From NCBI GenBank assembly GCA_023400985.1, contig JAEXEN010000024.1, forward strand, positions 1 through 39,454: a stretch of DNA of 39,454 nt, given 5' to 3'. A model generated the notes under the pieces. The model was not told the DNA's origin, ran no database searches, and saw only the letters and a program-made list of their open reading frames with translations. A program made the position numbers and the translations under genes. Below are positions 16,238 through 23,918 of this stretch, one piece after another (position 1 is the first letter of the stretch; each line of letters begins with the position of its first letter). The stretch is from Bacillota bacterium. GTDB lineage: Bacteria; Bacillota; Clostridia; Christensenellales; CAG-138.

Positions 16238-16282
16238 CCTTCGGATCACAAGCCGCCCTGCGGCATTTTTGTGACCCGAAGG
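16238..16282. repeat. Long imperfect hairpin between araC-type and radical SAM genes
   Basis: Outer arms 16238-16251 and 16269-16282 pair over 14 bp with one mismatch; an inner 5-bp GC stem (16252-16256 with 16260-16264) sits on a 3-nt loop, with an ATTTT bulge on one side. It ends three nt before the ribosome binding site of the radical SAM gene. No T-tract follows in the minus direction, so it may set RNA stability or translation rather than terminate. Confidence 0.55.
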
Positions 16283-16292
16283 CGTTACTGTG

Positions 16293-17132
16293 CTACTTCG
16301 CCTTCACCGGCAGCCATATCTCGCTTACGTAATCCTCACTTTGCGGGTCGCCCGCGGTGTAAAGCTCGATCTCGTAGCCGGGGAGGAGCTCATAATCCGC
16401 CTGCGGCGCCCATTCGCCGTAGATGACTTCCCAAAGCTTTTGGATAGCGTGGGGCATGGCGCCCACGCAGCGGAACACCGCCCATGCAGCCGCGGGAACG
16501 GTCACGCGCGTAAAGCCTTCGGGTACGGGTTCGCTCACCGGCCAATCCGAGCCGATATCGTAATAAAAATCGCTTCCGTTCTCTTCCATATGCTCGCAGA
16601 TGCCGTACATGCCGCACACCTTTTCATGGGAACCGTCGCGCATGTATTCGTCCCAGAAAAGGGGGATCTCCTTGGTATTGGTTTCCATGTTGAAAAGCCT
16701 TCTTTTTACCGCCACGGGGAACGCGTCCTTTTTTACGATCTTATAATCCATTGTCGTACCGCCTTCCAGTTTGATTTTTACGGTGAGCCGGTTGAAGGAT
16801 TTGAAAGCCGCGCCGTAGAGCTTTACCTGACTTGGCGTTACACCGTGGAAACGGTAAAACGCCTTGGCGAAGCTTTCGGGCGTCTCATAGCCAAACTTCA
16901 GCGCCGCGTCCACGACCTTTGCGCCGCTTACGGCAAGCTCTTGGCCCGCTAAGCTTAACCGTCTGTTGCGGATGTACTCTCCGACCGTCATGCCCGTCAA
17001 AACGGCAAACGCCCTTTGGAAGTGGCCGTAAGAAAGGTAGACCTGCGCGGCGACGTCCTCCGGAGCAAGGCTCCCCGTCAGGTTTTCTTCCATATAGGCG
17101 ATCGCGTCGTTCACGCTTTTGAGCCAATCCAT
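16293..17132 (-). CDS. AraC-family regulator with GyrI-like effector domain
   Basis: A 279-residue two-domain regulator. The N-terminal AraC-type DNA-binding domain (about residues 6-108) has two helix-turn-helix units, with LAPEDVAAQVYLSYGHFQRA and VVDAALKFGYETPESFAKAF followed by GVTPSQVK. The C-terminal half (about 127-279) is a GyrI-like small-molecule binding domain (YKIVKKDAFPVAVKRR at the start, YELLPGYEIELYTAGD near the end). This Rob/BmrR-like layout suits a sensor of lipophilic or cationic compounds. GGAGGG precedes the ATG. Target genes are unknown; the radical SAM gene directly downstream is one candidate. Confidence 0.9.
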   Translation of the reverse strand: MDWLKSVNDAIAYMEENLTGSLAPEDVAAQVYLSYGHFQRAFAVLTGMTVGEYIRNRRLSLAGQELAVSGAKVVDAALKFGYETPESFAKAFYRFHGVTPSQVKLYGAAFKSFNRLTVKIKLEGGTTMDYKIVKKDAFPVAVKRRLFNMETNTKEIPLFWDEYMRDGSHEKVCGMYGICEHMEENGSDFYYDIGSDWPVSEPVPEGFTRVTVPAAAWAVFRCVGAMPHAIQKLWEVIYGEWAPQADYELLPGYEIELYTAGDPQSEDYVSEIWLPVKAK

Positions 17133-17252
17133 TCAAGCCACCCTCCGATGACGTTATTGTAGCAAAGGCAAAAAGGCAAAGCCTGTTTTTGCCTGCGCGC
17201 ATTTGTCCTGTTTCCTTTTCATCATAACGCGAATTGCCGCGGCTGAAAAGCC

Positions 17253-17628
17253 TAAGGTAAGGGGAGTCAGCCCCTTGCGCCTCAAAACTGCCAGTTCGGC
17301 GCATGTCTTTGTCATCGTCGGTGGCCATAGCCCCACACGCGAGGCCATAGGCCTCGACCCAAGGGACTCCGGCAGAGCCGGACGTTACGGCTCCCTTCTC
17401 TTTCGCGACCTGCATCCAAATTGGCAGTTTTGAGGTCGGAGAGTTTAGAGGGCAGGAAAGCATGTCAGCGCAAGGCGCCGGGCGCAGGCGTAGCGTCCGG
17501 CAGAGCCGGAGCAATTACGGGCCAAGGCCTGCGGCCTTGCGTGCGGCGACTACGTCGAGTATCGGCAACACAGCGATGGCGTGCTTTCCGGCCCGCTAAA
17601 CCGCAAGGGTTCGGCTCCCCTTACCTAA
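17253..17628. mobile_element. MITE-like non-coding element with 27-bp terminal inverted repeats
   Basis: The ends 17253-17279 and 17602-17628 are inverted repeats that match at 22 of 27 positions, including a perfect 12-nt block (AGGTAAGGGGAG). Inside lie several strong hairpins (17341-17355, 17523-17539), two copies of a 15-nt palindrome TCCGGCAGAGCCGGA (17368-17382 and 17496-17510), and a 14-bp perfect inverted repeat (17280-17293 with 17422-17435) that may be a nested unit of 156 bp. No convincing reading frame is present. CCTA flanks both sides (17251-17254 and 17629-17632) as a possible target-site duplication, which is only suggestive. A related end sequence lies at 1230-1253. This accounts for most of the 700-bp gap between the AraC-type gene and serS. 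Confidence 0.65.
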
Positions 17629-17632
17629 CCTA

Positions 17633-17661
17633 TTGCACTGCTTTATTCCCCGTGATATAAT
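17633..17661 (+). promoter_or_regulatory. Promoter of the serS T-box transcript
   Basis: TTGCAC (17633-17638), a 17-nt spacer and a perfect TATAAT (17656-17661). Transcription would begin near 17668, which leaves a leader of about 250 nt, as expected for a T-box. The -35 box begins four nt past the edge of the adjacent MITE-like element. Confidence 0.8.
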
Positions 17662-17668
17662 GAGCCAC

Positions 17669-17897
17669 GATTTGAATATGCGGTTGCGAAGGAATATAGC
17701 GATTTTAGCGCAGCAAAAGAGAGCCGGCGGGCGCTGTGAGCCGGCGCGCGAAACGGTTTTCCGCCTTCGGCTTAGCGGCGGACGAGGAGCCCGCGGGGAG
17801 CGCCCCTTAGAGCGCGCACAAGAGGCCGTTTTCGGCAATTTGGGTGGCAACGCGGAGCTTTCCGTCCCATGAAATAGGGGACGAAAGGCTTTTTTTA
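17669..17897 (+). promoter_or_regulatory. T-box riboswitch (serine-tRNA sensing) upstream of serS
   Basis: The leader carries the T-box core TGGGTGGCAACGCGG (17841-17855), which pairs with the uncharged tRNA acceptor end in the antiterminator. It is followed by a terminator hairpin (17856-17868 with 17877-17890) and a run of seven T residues. Upstream, AGAGAGCCGG...GCTGTGAGCCGG (17718-17743) is the distal Stem I pattern. A TCC at 17760-17762 in the 3' arm is a candidate serine specifier codon; I could not fold the stem to prove the frame. High serine-tRNA charging should terminate, and uncharged tRNA-Ser should allow serS expression. Confidence 0.88.
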
Positions 17898-17921
17898 TTT
17901 CAAAATAACGGAGGTAAACCT

Positions 17922-19202
17922 ATGATCGACATCAAGCTCATCCGCACCGACCTTGACGCGGTGAAGGAAAACATCAAAAAGAAGTTCCAGTTCGAGAAGC
18001 TTACGCTTGCGGACAAGGCTTACGAGCTCGACAAAAGCCTGCGCGACTTCAAAGCGGAGGCCGACGCGCTCCGCAACCGCAGGAATGTGGCGAGCAAGGA
18101 GATCGGCGCGCTCATGGGGCAGGGGAAGCGCGACGAGGCGGAGGCAAGTAAGCTTGAGGTAGGCGCAATCAACGTGCGCCTTACGGAGCTTGAAACCATG
18201 GAGGAAACGCTCGCGGCGCAGCTGAAAGAGCGAATGCTCGTCATACCAAACATCATCGACCCCTCGGTACCCATCGGCAAGGACGACAGTGAAAACGTGG
18301 AGATTGAGCGCTTCGGCGAGCCTCGCGTGCCCGATTTTGAGATCCCCTACCATGTGGATATCATGGAACGGTTAAGCGGCCTCGACCTCGACAGCGCGAG
18401 AAAGGTGAGCGGCAACGGCTTTTACTATCTTCTCGGCGATATCGCAAGGCTTCAAAGCGCGATACTTTCCTATGCGCGGGATTTTATGATCGACCGCGGC
18501 TTCACCTACTGCATCCCGCCCTTCATGATCCGCGGCAGCGTGGTGCAGGGCGTGATGAGCTTTACCGAAATGGAAAACATGATGTACAAGGTGGAGGGAG
18601 AGGACCTCTATCTTATCGGCACGAGCGAGCATTCCATGATCGGCCGCTTTATCGATACCATCGTGGACGCGAAAGCCTTGCCTATTACGCTCACGAGCTA
18701 TTCGCCGTGCTTCCGCAAGGAGGTCGGCGCGCACGGCATCGAGGAGCGCGGCGTGTACCGCATCCACCAGTTTGAAAAGCAGGAGATGATCGTCGTCTGC
18801 GAGCCGGAGGAAAGCATGGATTGGTTCCATAAACTTCTTTGCAACTCGGTGGAATTTTTCCGTTCGCTCGACATCCCCGTGAGGACGCTCGAATGCTGTT
18901 CCGGCGACCTTGCTGACTTAAAAGTAAAGAGTGTGGACGTGGAGGCCTGGTCGCCGCGGCAGAAGAAGTATTTCGAGGTGGGGAGCTGCTCGAATTTGGG
19001 CGACGCGCAGGCAAGGCGGCTGATGCTCCGCGCCAAAGGGGAAAGCGGGACGCATTTCCCGCATACGCTCAACAACACCGTGGTCGCCCCCCCGCGCATG
19101 CTGATCGCGTTTTTAGAGAACAACCTCAACGCGGACGGAACGGTGAATATCCCGGAACCGCTTCGGATGTATATGGGGGGGAAGAAAACGATAGGAAAAT
19201 AA
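17922..19202 (+). CDS. serS: Seryl-tRNA synthetase
   Basis: A 426-residue class II aminoacyl-tRNA synthetase that charges tRNA-Ser. The N-terminal antiparallel coiled-coil arm covers about residues 28-100. Class II motif 2 is FRKEVGAHGIEERGVYRIHQFEK, split here as FRKEVGAHG and YRIHQFEKQEM, and motif 3 follows near GTHFPHTLNNT. TSEHSMIG and ECCSGDLADLK are also characteristic. GGAGG lies seven nt before the ATG at 17922; an in-frame upstream start would lie inside the T-box terminator. Regulated by the T-box just upstream. Confidence 0.98.
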   Translation: MIDIKLIRTDLDAVKENIKKKFQFEKLTLADKAYELDKSLRDFKAEADALRNRRNVASKEIGALMGQGKRDEAEASKLEVGAINVRLTELETMEETLAAQLKERMLVIPNIIDPSVPIGKDDSENVEIERFGEPRVPDFEIPYHVDIMERLSGLDLDSARKVSGNGFYYLLGDIARLQSAILSYARDFMIDRGFTYCIPPFMIRGSVVQGVMSFTEMENMMYKVEGEDLYLIGTSEHSMIGRFIDTIVDAKALPITLTSYSPCFRKEVGAHGIEERGVYRIHQFEKQEMIVVCEPEESMDWFHKLLCNSVEFFRSLDIPVRTLECCSGDLADLKVKSVDVEAWSPRQKKYFEVGSCSNLGDAQARRLMLRAKGESGTHFPHTLNNTVVAPPRMLIAFLENNLNADGTVNIPEPLRMYMGGKKTIGK

Positions 19203-19258
19203 AACAGGTATCAGAGCTGCGGTGGGTTAAGATATTCCTTAAAATGTAAACGATAGGC

Positions 19259-19488
19259 GTTAAGGGACCAAGAGGGATTCCGCATTAAGCATTTGCAATG
19301 CCTAATGCAAAGATGTTTTGCCTGCGGCGAAACCCCGGGGTTCTAAAAAGGCGTCATACCCCAAGGGCGCTACTGATATCGAGCTGCGCTCGACGTATTA
19401 AGGATGCTGGCGCCTTTTTTGGCCCTTTGGGCCATCGAACCCGCTGTCACGGCGTAAACGCCGCGGCAGCTCCCTTAGGTCCCTTAAC
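19259..19488. repeat. Palindrome-rich non-coding segment with 11-bp inverted ends
   Basis: The 400-bp gap between serS and the beta-glucosidase has no gene. Inside it, GTTAAGGGACC (19259-19269) is repeated in inverted orientation at 19478-19488. Nested within are a 27-nt hairpin (19282-19308), an inverted 9-mer AAAAAGGCG (19345-19353 with 19411-19419), GGCCCTTTGGGCC at 19422-19434, and a GC-rich hairpin near 19444-19470. CGCCTTTTTT at 19411 may also help end serS transcription. The layout resembles a second, unrelated MITE-like element. Confidence 0.5.
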
Positions 19489-19553
19489 AATCCCTTATTC
19501 TCCTTAAAACGGCCACTGCGTGGTGCTTTTGGGCAACGGGGCCACTATGGTGT

Positions 19554-19584
19554 AACGGCGCCGTTGTAGGGGACGGACGCCCCG
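19554..19584. repeat. Short palindromes downstream of the GH3 gene
   Basis: AACGGCGCCGTT (19554-19565) is a perfect palindrome, followed at once by GTAGGGGACGGACGCCCC, which can fold into a small stem. These lie 17-47 nt beyond the GH3 stop codon and may act as its 3' end or be a degenerate dispersed repeat. Confidence 0.35.
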
Positions 19585-19600
19585 CTATGTTTTCCCGATA

Positions 19601-21733
19601 TTAAAGGTAAAATTCCGTTTTCAACAAATCCTCATCCTTCGCGCTCGCACCCACCATCAATACAAACCGCCCCGGTTCCACGATGCGGCGCTCGTCGGGC
19701 GTGACGAGGGAGAAATCCTCCTTTTGCAGCGAAAAGCTTACGCGTTTGGTTTCGCCCGCTTTCAAAGGAACGCGTTTGAACGCGATGAGCTGTTTGACGG
19801 GTGTCATTACCGAGCTTACGCAGTCGTTGAAATATACCTGCACGGTCTCGACGCCGCCGCGCCCGCCCGCATTTTTTACGTCTGCGGAAGCGATAAACGT
19901 GTTTACGTCAAACGTCAGATTCGCGTACTCGTAGCGCGTGTAGGAAAGCCCTTCGCCAAAGGTAAACAGGGGCTCGGCGGGGAGGTCCATATACTTGCCG
20001 CCGTGCCAGCCCGGGAGGCTGTTATAGTAAACGGGGAGCTGGCCGCTGTGGCGCGGGAACGAGATAGGGAGCCGCCCGGAGGGGTTCAGCCTGCCGAAAA
20101 CCGTTTCCGCGACGGCGAGGCCGCCGAACATGCCGCCGTTGAACGCGGCGATAAGCGCGTCGCTATGCTCCGCGATCTCCTCAATGCAAAGCGGCTTGGA
20201 CGAAACGAGAACCGTGACGAGCGGCTTTTTGAGCGCGCGGAGGCGGTGAAACAAGGCAAGCTGCGCTTCGGAAAGGGAAAGGTCGGCCCTGTCCTTGCCT
20301 TCGCCGTGCTGGTCTACCGTGTCGCCGAGCACGAGTACGGTGATATCGCTGTCTTTTGCGGCTTTCTCCGCCTCTGAAAGGCTTTTCTCATCTCCGTCGA
20401 AAATGCCGCAGCCCCGCGCGTATCGTATCCCGATATCCTGATCGGCGGCGAGCGAGCGTATGCCTTCGAGCACCGTTGCATAGGGGCGCTTGGGTTCGCG
20501 GTCCGGCATGGGCAAGGGGTGCGAAAAATACGTCCAGTCCCCGTACTGCGCGCGGATGTCATCCGCGTTGGGGCCTACGACCGCAATGCTTTTTACATGC
20601 TCCTTCAGCGGCAAAATGCCGTCGTTTTTTAAGAGCACGATGCTTTCGCGCGCAAGCTCCTTATTGACTTCCAAATGCTCCTCGCAGGCGAAGCAGCCAT
20701 TAACGCCCTTCTTTTCGGGCTTTTCAAACAAATTCATGCGGAACTTGACGCGGAGGATGCTCCTTACCGCGTCGTCGATGACGCTCTCGTCGAGAAGCCC
20801 CCTTTTCACAAGCTCGATGGCGGCCTCGTAAAAGCCGAAGCTCGTCATGATCATTTCGTTTCCGGCGAGGGCTGATAGCCGCGACGCCTCAAGCATGTTT
20901 TCGGCGGCGGACTGCCGCGTGACAAGCGCCCGGACGTTATCCCAGTCCGTCACGATAAAGCCGTCGAAACGAAGCTCCTCCTTCAAAATGCCGCGAAGCG
21001 CCTTTTTGTTTATGGTAAAGGGCGTAGAATCGATGGAGCCGTAGGCGGTCATGACGGTGGCGCAGCCCGCGCGTATCGCCTTTTCAAAGGGCGGCAGAAA
21101 CACCTCTCTGAGCTTTCTAAATGTCATTTCGGTATCGCACGCGTCGCGCGCGCCCACGGCCTCGCCGTAGCCGATGTAATGCTTGGCGCAGGCCAAAATG
21201 CTGTCGTCCGCGTCGAGGCTTCTGCCCTGATAGCCCTTGATGATGGCTGCGCCGAGTTCGCCCACAAGATATGGGTCCTCGCCGAAGGTTTCGTCTATGC
21301 GCCCCCAGCGTGCATCGCGGCCGAGGCAGAGGACGGGGGAGAATGTCCAATGCAGGCCGTCGGTCGCCACCTCTCGCGCGGTCACGCGTCCCATTTTTTC
21401 CACAAGTGCCGTGTCAAAGCTGCACGCGGCCGCAAGCTGCGAGGGGAAAATAGTCGCGTTTTCATTGAGCCCGTGCCCGTGGATGGCGTCGATGCCGAAA
21501 AGTACGGGAATACCGAGCCGCGTGTTCAATGCGGCTCTTTGCAGCTCGCGCGCGTCGTTGCCGAGCACGTGCAAAAAAGAGCCCGCGCCGCGCCGTGCCC
21601 ATTCGAGCGCCTCATCGCGCGTCACCATGGAATACGGCACCTGTACCATCTGCGCTACCTTTTCCTCGAGCGTCATGCGATTCAAAAGCTCCGCGAGACG
21701 TTCCTCGATGGCGCGTTCGTTTGTGGCGGTCAT
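19601..21733 (-). CDS. Family 3 glycoside hydrolase (beta-glucosidase-like)
   Basis: A 710-residue retaining exo-glycosidase, cytoplasmic because no signal peptide is present. The N-terminal GH3 barrel (about residues 18-335) contains LFGIDAIHGHG, KHYIGYG (K184, H185) and FIVTDWDNV, in which D263 is the predicted nucleophile. The alpha/beta domain follows (about 375-580, VGPNADDIRAQYGDW and VLGDTVDQHGEGKDRADLSL), then an Fn3-like C-terminal domain (about 625-700, VQVYFNDCVSSVMTPVKQL). The length and order match BglX-type enzymes without the leader. GGAGG precedes the ATG. It is the last gene of a probable unit with the acetyltransferase and MATE genes. A beta-glucosidase or beta-xylosidase are both possible. 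Confidence 0.92.
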   Translation of the reverse strand: MTATNERAIEERLAELLNRMTLEEKVAQMVQVPYSMVTRDEALEWARRGAGSFLHVLGNDARELQRAALNTRLGIPVLFGIDAIHGHGLNENATIFPSQLAAACSFDTALVEKMGRVTAREVATDGLHWTFSPVLCLGRDARWGRIDETFGEDPYLVGELGAAIIKGYQGRSLDADDSILACAKHYIGYGEAVGARDACDTEMTFRKLREVFLPPFEKAIRAGCATVMTAYGSIDSTPFTINKKALRGILKEELRFDGFIVTDWDNVRALVTRQSAAENMLEASRLSALAGNEMIMTSFGFYEAAIELVKRGLLDESVIDDAVRSILRVKFRMNLFEKPEKKGVNGCFACEEHLEVNKELARESIVLLKNDGILPLKEHVKSIAVVGPNADDIRAQYGDWTYFSHPLPMPDREPKRPYATVLEGIRSLAADQDIGIRYARGCGIFDGDEKSLSEAEKAAKDSDITVLVLGDTVDQHGEGKDRADLSLSEAQLALFHRLRALKKPLVTVLVSSKPLCIEEIAEHSDALIAAFNGGMFGGLAVAETVFGRLNPSGRLPISFPRHSGQLPVYYNSLPGWHGGKYMDLPAEPLFTFGEGLSYTRYEYANLTFDVNTFIASADVKNAGGRGGVETVQVYFNDCVSSVMTPVKQLIAFKRVPLKAGETKRVSFSLQKEDFSLVTPDERRIVEPGRFVLMVGASAKDEDLLKTEFYL

Positions 21734-21773
21734 AGATTTTCCTCCGTACGGGCTTTATTTTGACATGGGAAGC

Positions 21774-22394
21774 TCATCGAAGAGACGCTTCTTCCGCTAA
21801 ATCCTCCGCGGTGATCTCCCTGTCTTTATAATAATACTTTAGGTCGCGTTCATCAATGGCGCGAAGCATCTTGCAGGGATTACCCACCGCTACGCAATCG
21901 GAAGGGATGTCCTTGGTGACAACGCTTCCCGCGCCGATCACGCTGCGGCTGCCGATGGTGACGCCCGGGCAGATGACGCTTCCCGCGCCAATCCAGCAAT
22001 CGCCCCCGATAAGCACGTTGCCGCAGTACATGTACTCGCGGTAATCCGGGTGGATGGGGTGGCCTACGGTCGCTATGGTCACATTGGGGCCGAACATCAC
22101 CCTTTTGCCGATAACGATTTTGCCATCGTCCACGAAATTGCAGCTAAAGTTGAGGTAGGAACCCTCGCCCAGCTCAATGTTTGTGCCGTAGCAGAAATAA
22201 AACGGCGGCTCTATCCACGCACTGGTCGTGCGGCCGAATATCTCGGCCATAAGCCGCATGCGCTTTTCAAGCTCATCCGGCCCCGTTGCGTTGAACGCGA
22301 ACATTCTGCGCTTGGCGTTTTGCCTGTCCTCCGGCAGTCCCTCGCAGCAATCGGTAAACAGCTTCCCGGAAGCGATCCTCTCCCGCATCGTCAT
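21774..22394 (-). CDS. Maltose/galactoside O-acetyltransferase-like sugar acetyltransferase
   Basis: A 206-residue trimeric left-handed beta-helix acetyltransferase (LacA/Maa/NodL group) that transfers acetyl from acetyl-CoA to a sugar hydroxyl. The N-terminal Mac domain (about residues 3-58) starts MRERIASGKLFTDCCEGLP. Hexapeptide repeats run from about 85 to 180. The catalytic histidine is expected in TVGHPIH (H115, with H112 nearby). GGGAGG lies eight nt before the ATG. It is 40 nt upstream of the GH3 gene and 30 nt downstream of the MATE gene. Role in this unit is probably detoxification or tagging of a non-metabolisable sugar product (inference). Confidence 0.92.
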   Translation of the reverse strand: MTMRERIASGKLFTDCCEGLPEDRQNAKRRMFAFNATGPDELEKRMRLMAEIFGRTTSAWIEPPFYFCYGTNIELGEGSYLNFSCNFVDDGKIVIGKRVMFGPNVTIATVGHPIHPDYREYMYCGNVLIGGDCWIGAGSVICPGVTIGSRSVIGAGSVVTKDIPSDCVAVGNPCKMLRAIDERDLKYYYKDREITAEDLAEEASLR

Positions 22395-22424
22395 AGCGTT
22401 GACCTCCCTGTTTTCATGATGGAA

Positions 22425-23816
22425 TTATGAAAGCTCCCTTGTAATATTGTTGAGCCATTTGTATTTGCCGTAGCGGATGAGCGCCGCGGGAAGCTTTACA
22501 AACTCGTCAAGGCTTATTACGGCATACAATAGAACCGGCGAGACATGCCGGGAAAACGCGCAGACATAGCTCAAGGGCAGAACGATGCCCCACATCACGA
22601 TCGTATCGCATAAAAAGCCAAATTTGGAATCCCCGCCCGCACAGAAGATTCCTCCGATGACCGTGGAGTTGAGCGATTTACCCACGCAATAGCAGGCGCA
22701 TACATAGAGCATACCATCCAGGTATTCCCGCGCGGCTGGCGTAAGGCTCGCAGTCAAAAATACGACCGGTTTTAAAAGGAGCACCGTAAGCCCTGCAATC
22801 ACGCCAAACAGCAGCGCGTAAAAAACAATCCTGTCGCCCGTACGCTTTGCGGCCTCCTGATTGTTTTCGCCAAGGTATTTCCCCACGAGCACAGAGCCGC
22901 CGCCCGCGATGCCGCTGCAAAGCACCACGGCGAGGTTCTTGACGACAGAGGCCACCGCATTCGCCGCCACCATATCCGCGCTCACATGGCCGATGATGGT
23001 CGCCGTGAACGTCAGCGCTCCGCCCCAAACAAGATAGTTCCCCTGCACGGGCAAGGTGTATTTAAGAAAGTCCCTGAAGAGGCTCTTTGCGGCATCGTTT
23101 CGCACGCGCAAAGAAAAGCGCACCGGGCTTTTCGTTTTTGTATGGATGTAACAGCATAAGAGCTCGACAAGCCGCGCAAAGGACGTCGTGAAACCGATGG
23201 CCGCCACCGCCTTCTCAGGCAGACCGTAAAAGAAAACAAACACGCAAAGCGCCGAAAACAGAAGATCGAGCACCAAGGAGCCGGAACTTATCCACGCACT
23301 CAGACGCGCGTTTTCCATGCTTTTCAAAATGCTCAGATACATCTGCGACAAACCCATGAAAAGGTAGGAGAACGAGACCGCTTTTAAATACCTCGCGCCG
23401 AAAAAAACGAGATCGGCGTCCGGCGTGAATATGCGCATGAGCGCTTCCGGAACGAAAAACGACAACGCGAAAAACATGAGCGATAGAACCGTTGAACACG
23501 CGCAGGCAATGCTTAAAATGTGCCGGACAGCGCGTATATCCTTCTTGCCCCAATACTGCGAGGCAAGGATGCCTGTACCGGTCGTCAGGCCAAAGTAGAA
23601 GAGCGTAAGAAAAAACGCAACCTGCCCGGCAAGCGACACGGCGGACATCGCCGTTTGGCTGACGGCGGAAAGCACCAGTACGTCCGTCATGCTGACGGCT
23701 GCCGAAATAAGGTTTTGCAGCGCAATGGGGAGCACAAGCGCGATGAGAGATTTTCGGAACACCTTTATATCGTCGAGCGGCGATGCAGAGGGGGAGGCGC
23801 CGTCATTCACAAGCAT
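22425..23816 (-). CDS. MATE-family multidrug/metabolite efflux transporter
   Basis: A 463-residue membrane protein with about twelve helices in two similar halves, typical of MATE antiporters that export drugs or metabolites using a sodium or proton gradient. The first half contains LPIALQNLISAAVSMTDVLVL and GLTTGTGILASQYWGKKD, the classic helix 1 to helix 3 features; the second half shows VSADMVAANAVASVVKNLAV and GSVLVGKYLGENN. AGGAGG lies six nt before the ATG. It is the first gene of the minus-strand unit with the acetyltransferase and GH3 genes, divergent from an AraC-type regulator. Confidence 0.9.
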   Translation of the reverse strand: MLVNDGASPSASPLDDIKVFRKSLIALVLPIALQNLISAAVSMTDVLVLSAVSQTAMSAVSLAGQVAFFLTLFYFGLTTGTGILASQYWGKKDIRAVRHILSIACACSTVLSLMFFALSFFVPEALMRIFTPDADLVFFGARYLKAVSFSYLFMGLSQMYLSILKSMENARLSAWISSGSLVLDLLFSALCVFVFFYGLPEKAVAAIGFTTSFARLVELLCCYIHTKTKSPVRFSLRVRNDAAKSLFRDFLKYTLPVQGNYLVWGGALTFTATIIGHVSADMVAANAVASVVKNLAVVLCSGIAGGGSVLVGKYLGENNQEAAKRTGDRIVFYALLFGVIAGLTVLLLKPVVFLTASLTPAAREYLDGMLYVCACYCVGKSLNSTVIGGIFCAGGDSKFGFLCDTIVMWGIVLPLSYVCAFSRHVSPVLLYAVISLDEFVKLPAALIRYGKYKWLNNITRELS

Positions 23817-23839
23817 AGCCTCCTTTTACGGATAGCATA

Positions 23840-23868
23840 ATTGTACACAATCCGGCTTGCTATGTCCG
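23840..23868 (-). promoter_or_regulatory. Promoter of the MATE-acetyltransferase-GH3 unit
   Basis: On the minus strand, CGGACA (23863-23868), a 17-nt spacer and TACAAT (23840-23845). The divergent araC-type gene starts 50 nt further right. An inverted repeat TACGAT...ATCGTA lies between 23880 and 23902 and could be the regulator's own operator. Confidence 0.5.
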
Positions 23869-23918
23869 CCAATATCGGTTACGATACTGTTAAAATCGTA
23901 TAAATAGGAGAGTGATGT

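Noticed and set aside
16885..17514. A 209-codon minus-strand frame that extends from the MITE-like element into the AraC-type gene
   Set aside because: Out of frame with the AraC domain and without a recognisable domain; the AraC gene has a strong start and signature motifs.
17133..17660. Possible short protein-coding genes in the gap before serS
   Set aside because: Several short open frames exist in different phases with no ribosome binding site, and the DNA is dominated by inverted repeats.
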